Source: Candidatus Nitrotoga sp. CP45 (lineage in GTDB: Bacteria > Pseudomonadota > Gammaproteobacteria > Burkholderiales > Gallionellaceae). From it: a stretch of 39,785 nucleotides of DNA. The DNA lies in contig QFXJ01000024.1 in the NCBI GenBank assembly GCA_003402375.1, positions 1 through 39,785 of the forward strand, read 5' to 3'. A program made the position numbers and the translations under genes. Positions 39,767 to 39,785 of this stretch are shown here, piece after piece. The notes below the pieces were generated by a model, which did not search any database, was not told where the DNA came from, and worked only from the letters and a program-made list of their open reading frames with translations. How positions within the stretch are numbered: the stretch's first letter is position 1; the number at the start of each line of letters is the position of its first letter.

Positions 39767-39785
39767 AGTCTGACGATGACCTACT
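39767..39785 (-). rRNA. rrf: 5S rRNA 3' end, cut by right window edge
   Basis: On the minus strand the window's edge reads agtaggtcatcgtcagact, which matches the conserved 3' end of proteobacterial 5S rRNA (GUAGGUCAUCGUCAG-type). A strong terminator follows within a few bases. The rest of the rRNA operon lies beyond the right edge. The exact 3' end (39766 or 39767) is approximate. Confidence 0.75.

Overview
The window looks like a chromosomal segment of a betaproteobacterium, probably of the Nitrosomonadales (Gallionella/Sideroxydans-like). This is inferred from the pyrG-kdsA-eno-ftsB block directly downstream of an rRNA operon, the nadE-glnB pair, the type of FabI and Pst proteins, and the moderate GC content. 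No ribosomal RNA long enough to place it is present; only the last bases of a 5S gene are visible at the right edge.

Layout. (1) Positions 1-160 hold the N-terminal part of an IS630-type transposase running off the left edge. (2) Positions 223-11008, all on the minus strand, form a polysaccharide locus. A Wzm/Wzt-type ABC exporter comes first, followed by a pyruvyltransferase-like protein and five glycosyltransferase genes (four GT2, one GT4). Two of these carry two GT2-like modules. (3) Positions 11640-14065 (plus strand) carry a translationally coupled pair: a small secreted protein and a secreted matrixin-type metalloprotease with FnIII and discoidin-like modules. (4) Positions 14116-15764 are a scar region on the minus strand. 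It holds a lysS 3' fragment, two separate broken copies of parts of the resident wzt, a toxin-antitoxin pair whose toxin has a nonsense codon, and a HicB-like antitoxin fused out of frame to one wzt fragment. (5) Positions 15815-20640 hold a J-domain protein gene coupled to a large Sel1-repeat gene, followed by two secreted Sel1-repeat proteins. (6) Positions 20990-23078 (plus strand) hold a PAS/GGDEF/EAL gene overlapping a BLUF photoreceptor gene. (7) Positions 23417-26560 (minus strand) hold mtnP, a FucA-type class II aldolase, apt and mtnA. Together they read as a complete 5'-deoxynucleoside/methylthioadenosine salvage route of the DHAP-shunt type. (8) Positions 26708-28694 are nadE-glnB; 28895-29686 is an SH3-domain lipoprotein; 30161-30949 is fabI. 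(9) Positions 31208-34959 are pstSCAB on the minus strand, with a candidate PHO box and a strong pstS/pstC intercistronic hairpin. No phoU follows. (10) Positions 35471-39662 are ftsB, eno, kdsA and pyrG on the minus strand. They lie behind the terminator of an rRNA operon whose 5S 3' end is at 39767-39785.

The strongest candidates for new biology are the J-domain/Sel1 locus, the coupled small-secreted-protein/matrixin pair, the overlapping BLUF and c-di-GMP enzyme genes, and the mosaic scar containing a decapitated toxin. The mtnP-aldolase-apt-mtnA operon is the best-supported metabolic system. All assignments are by reading motifs; no database search was run.
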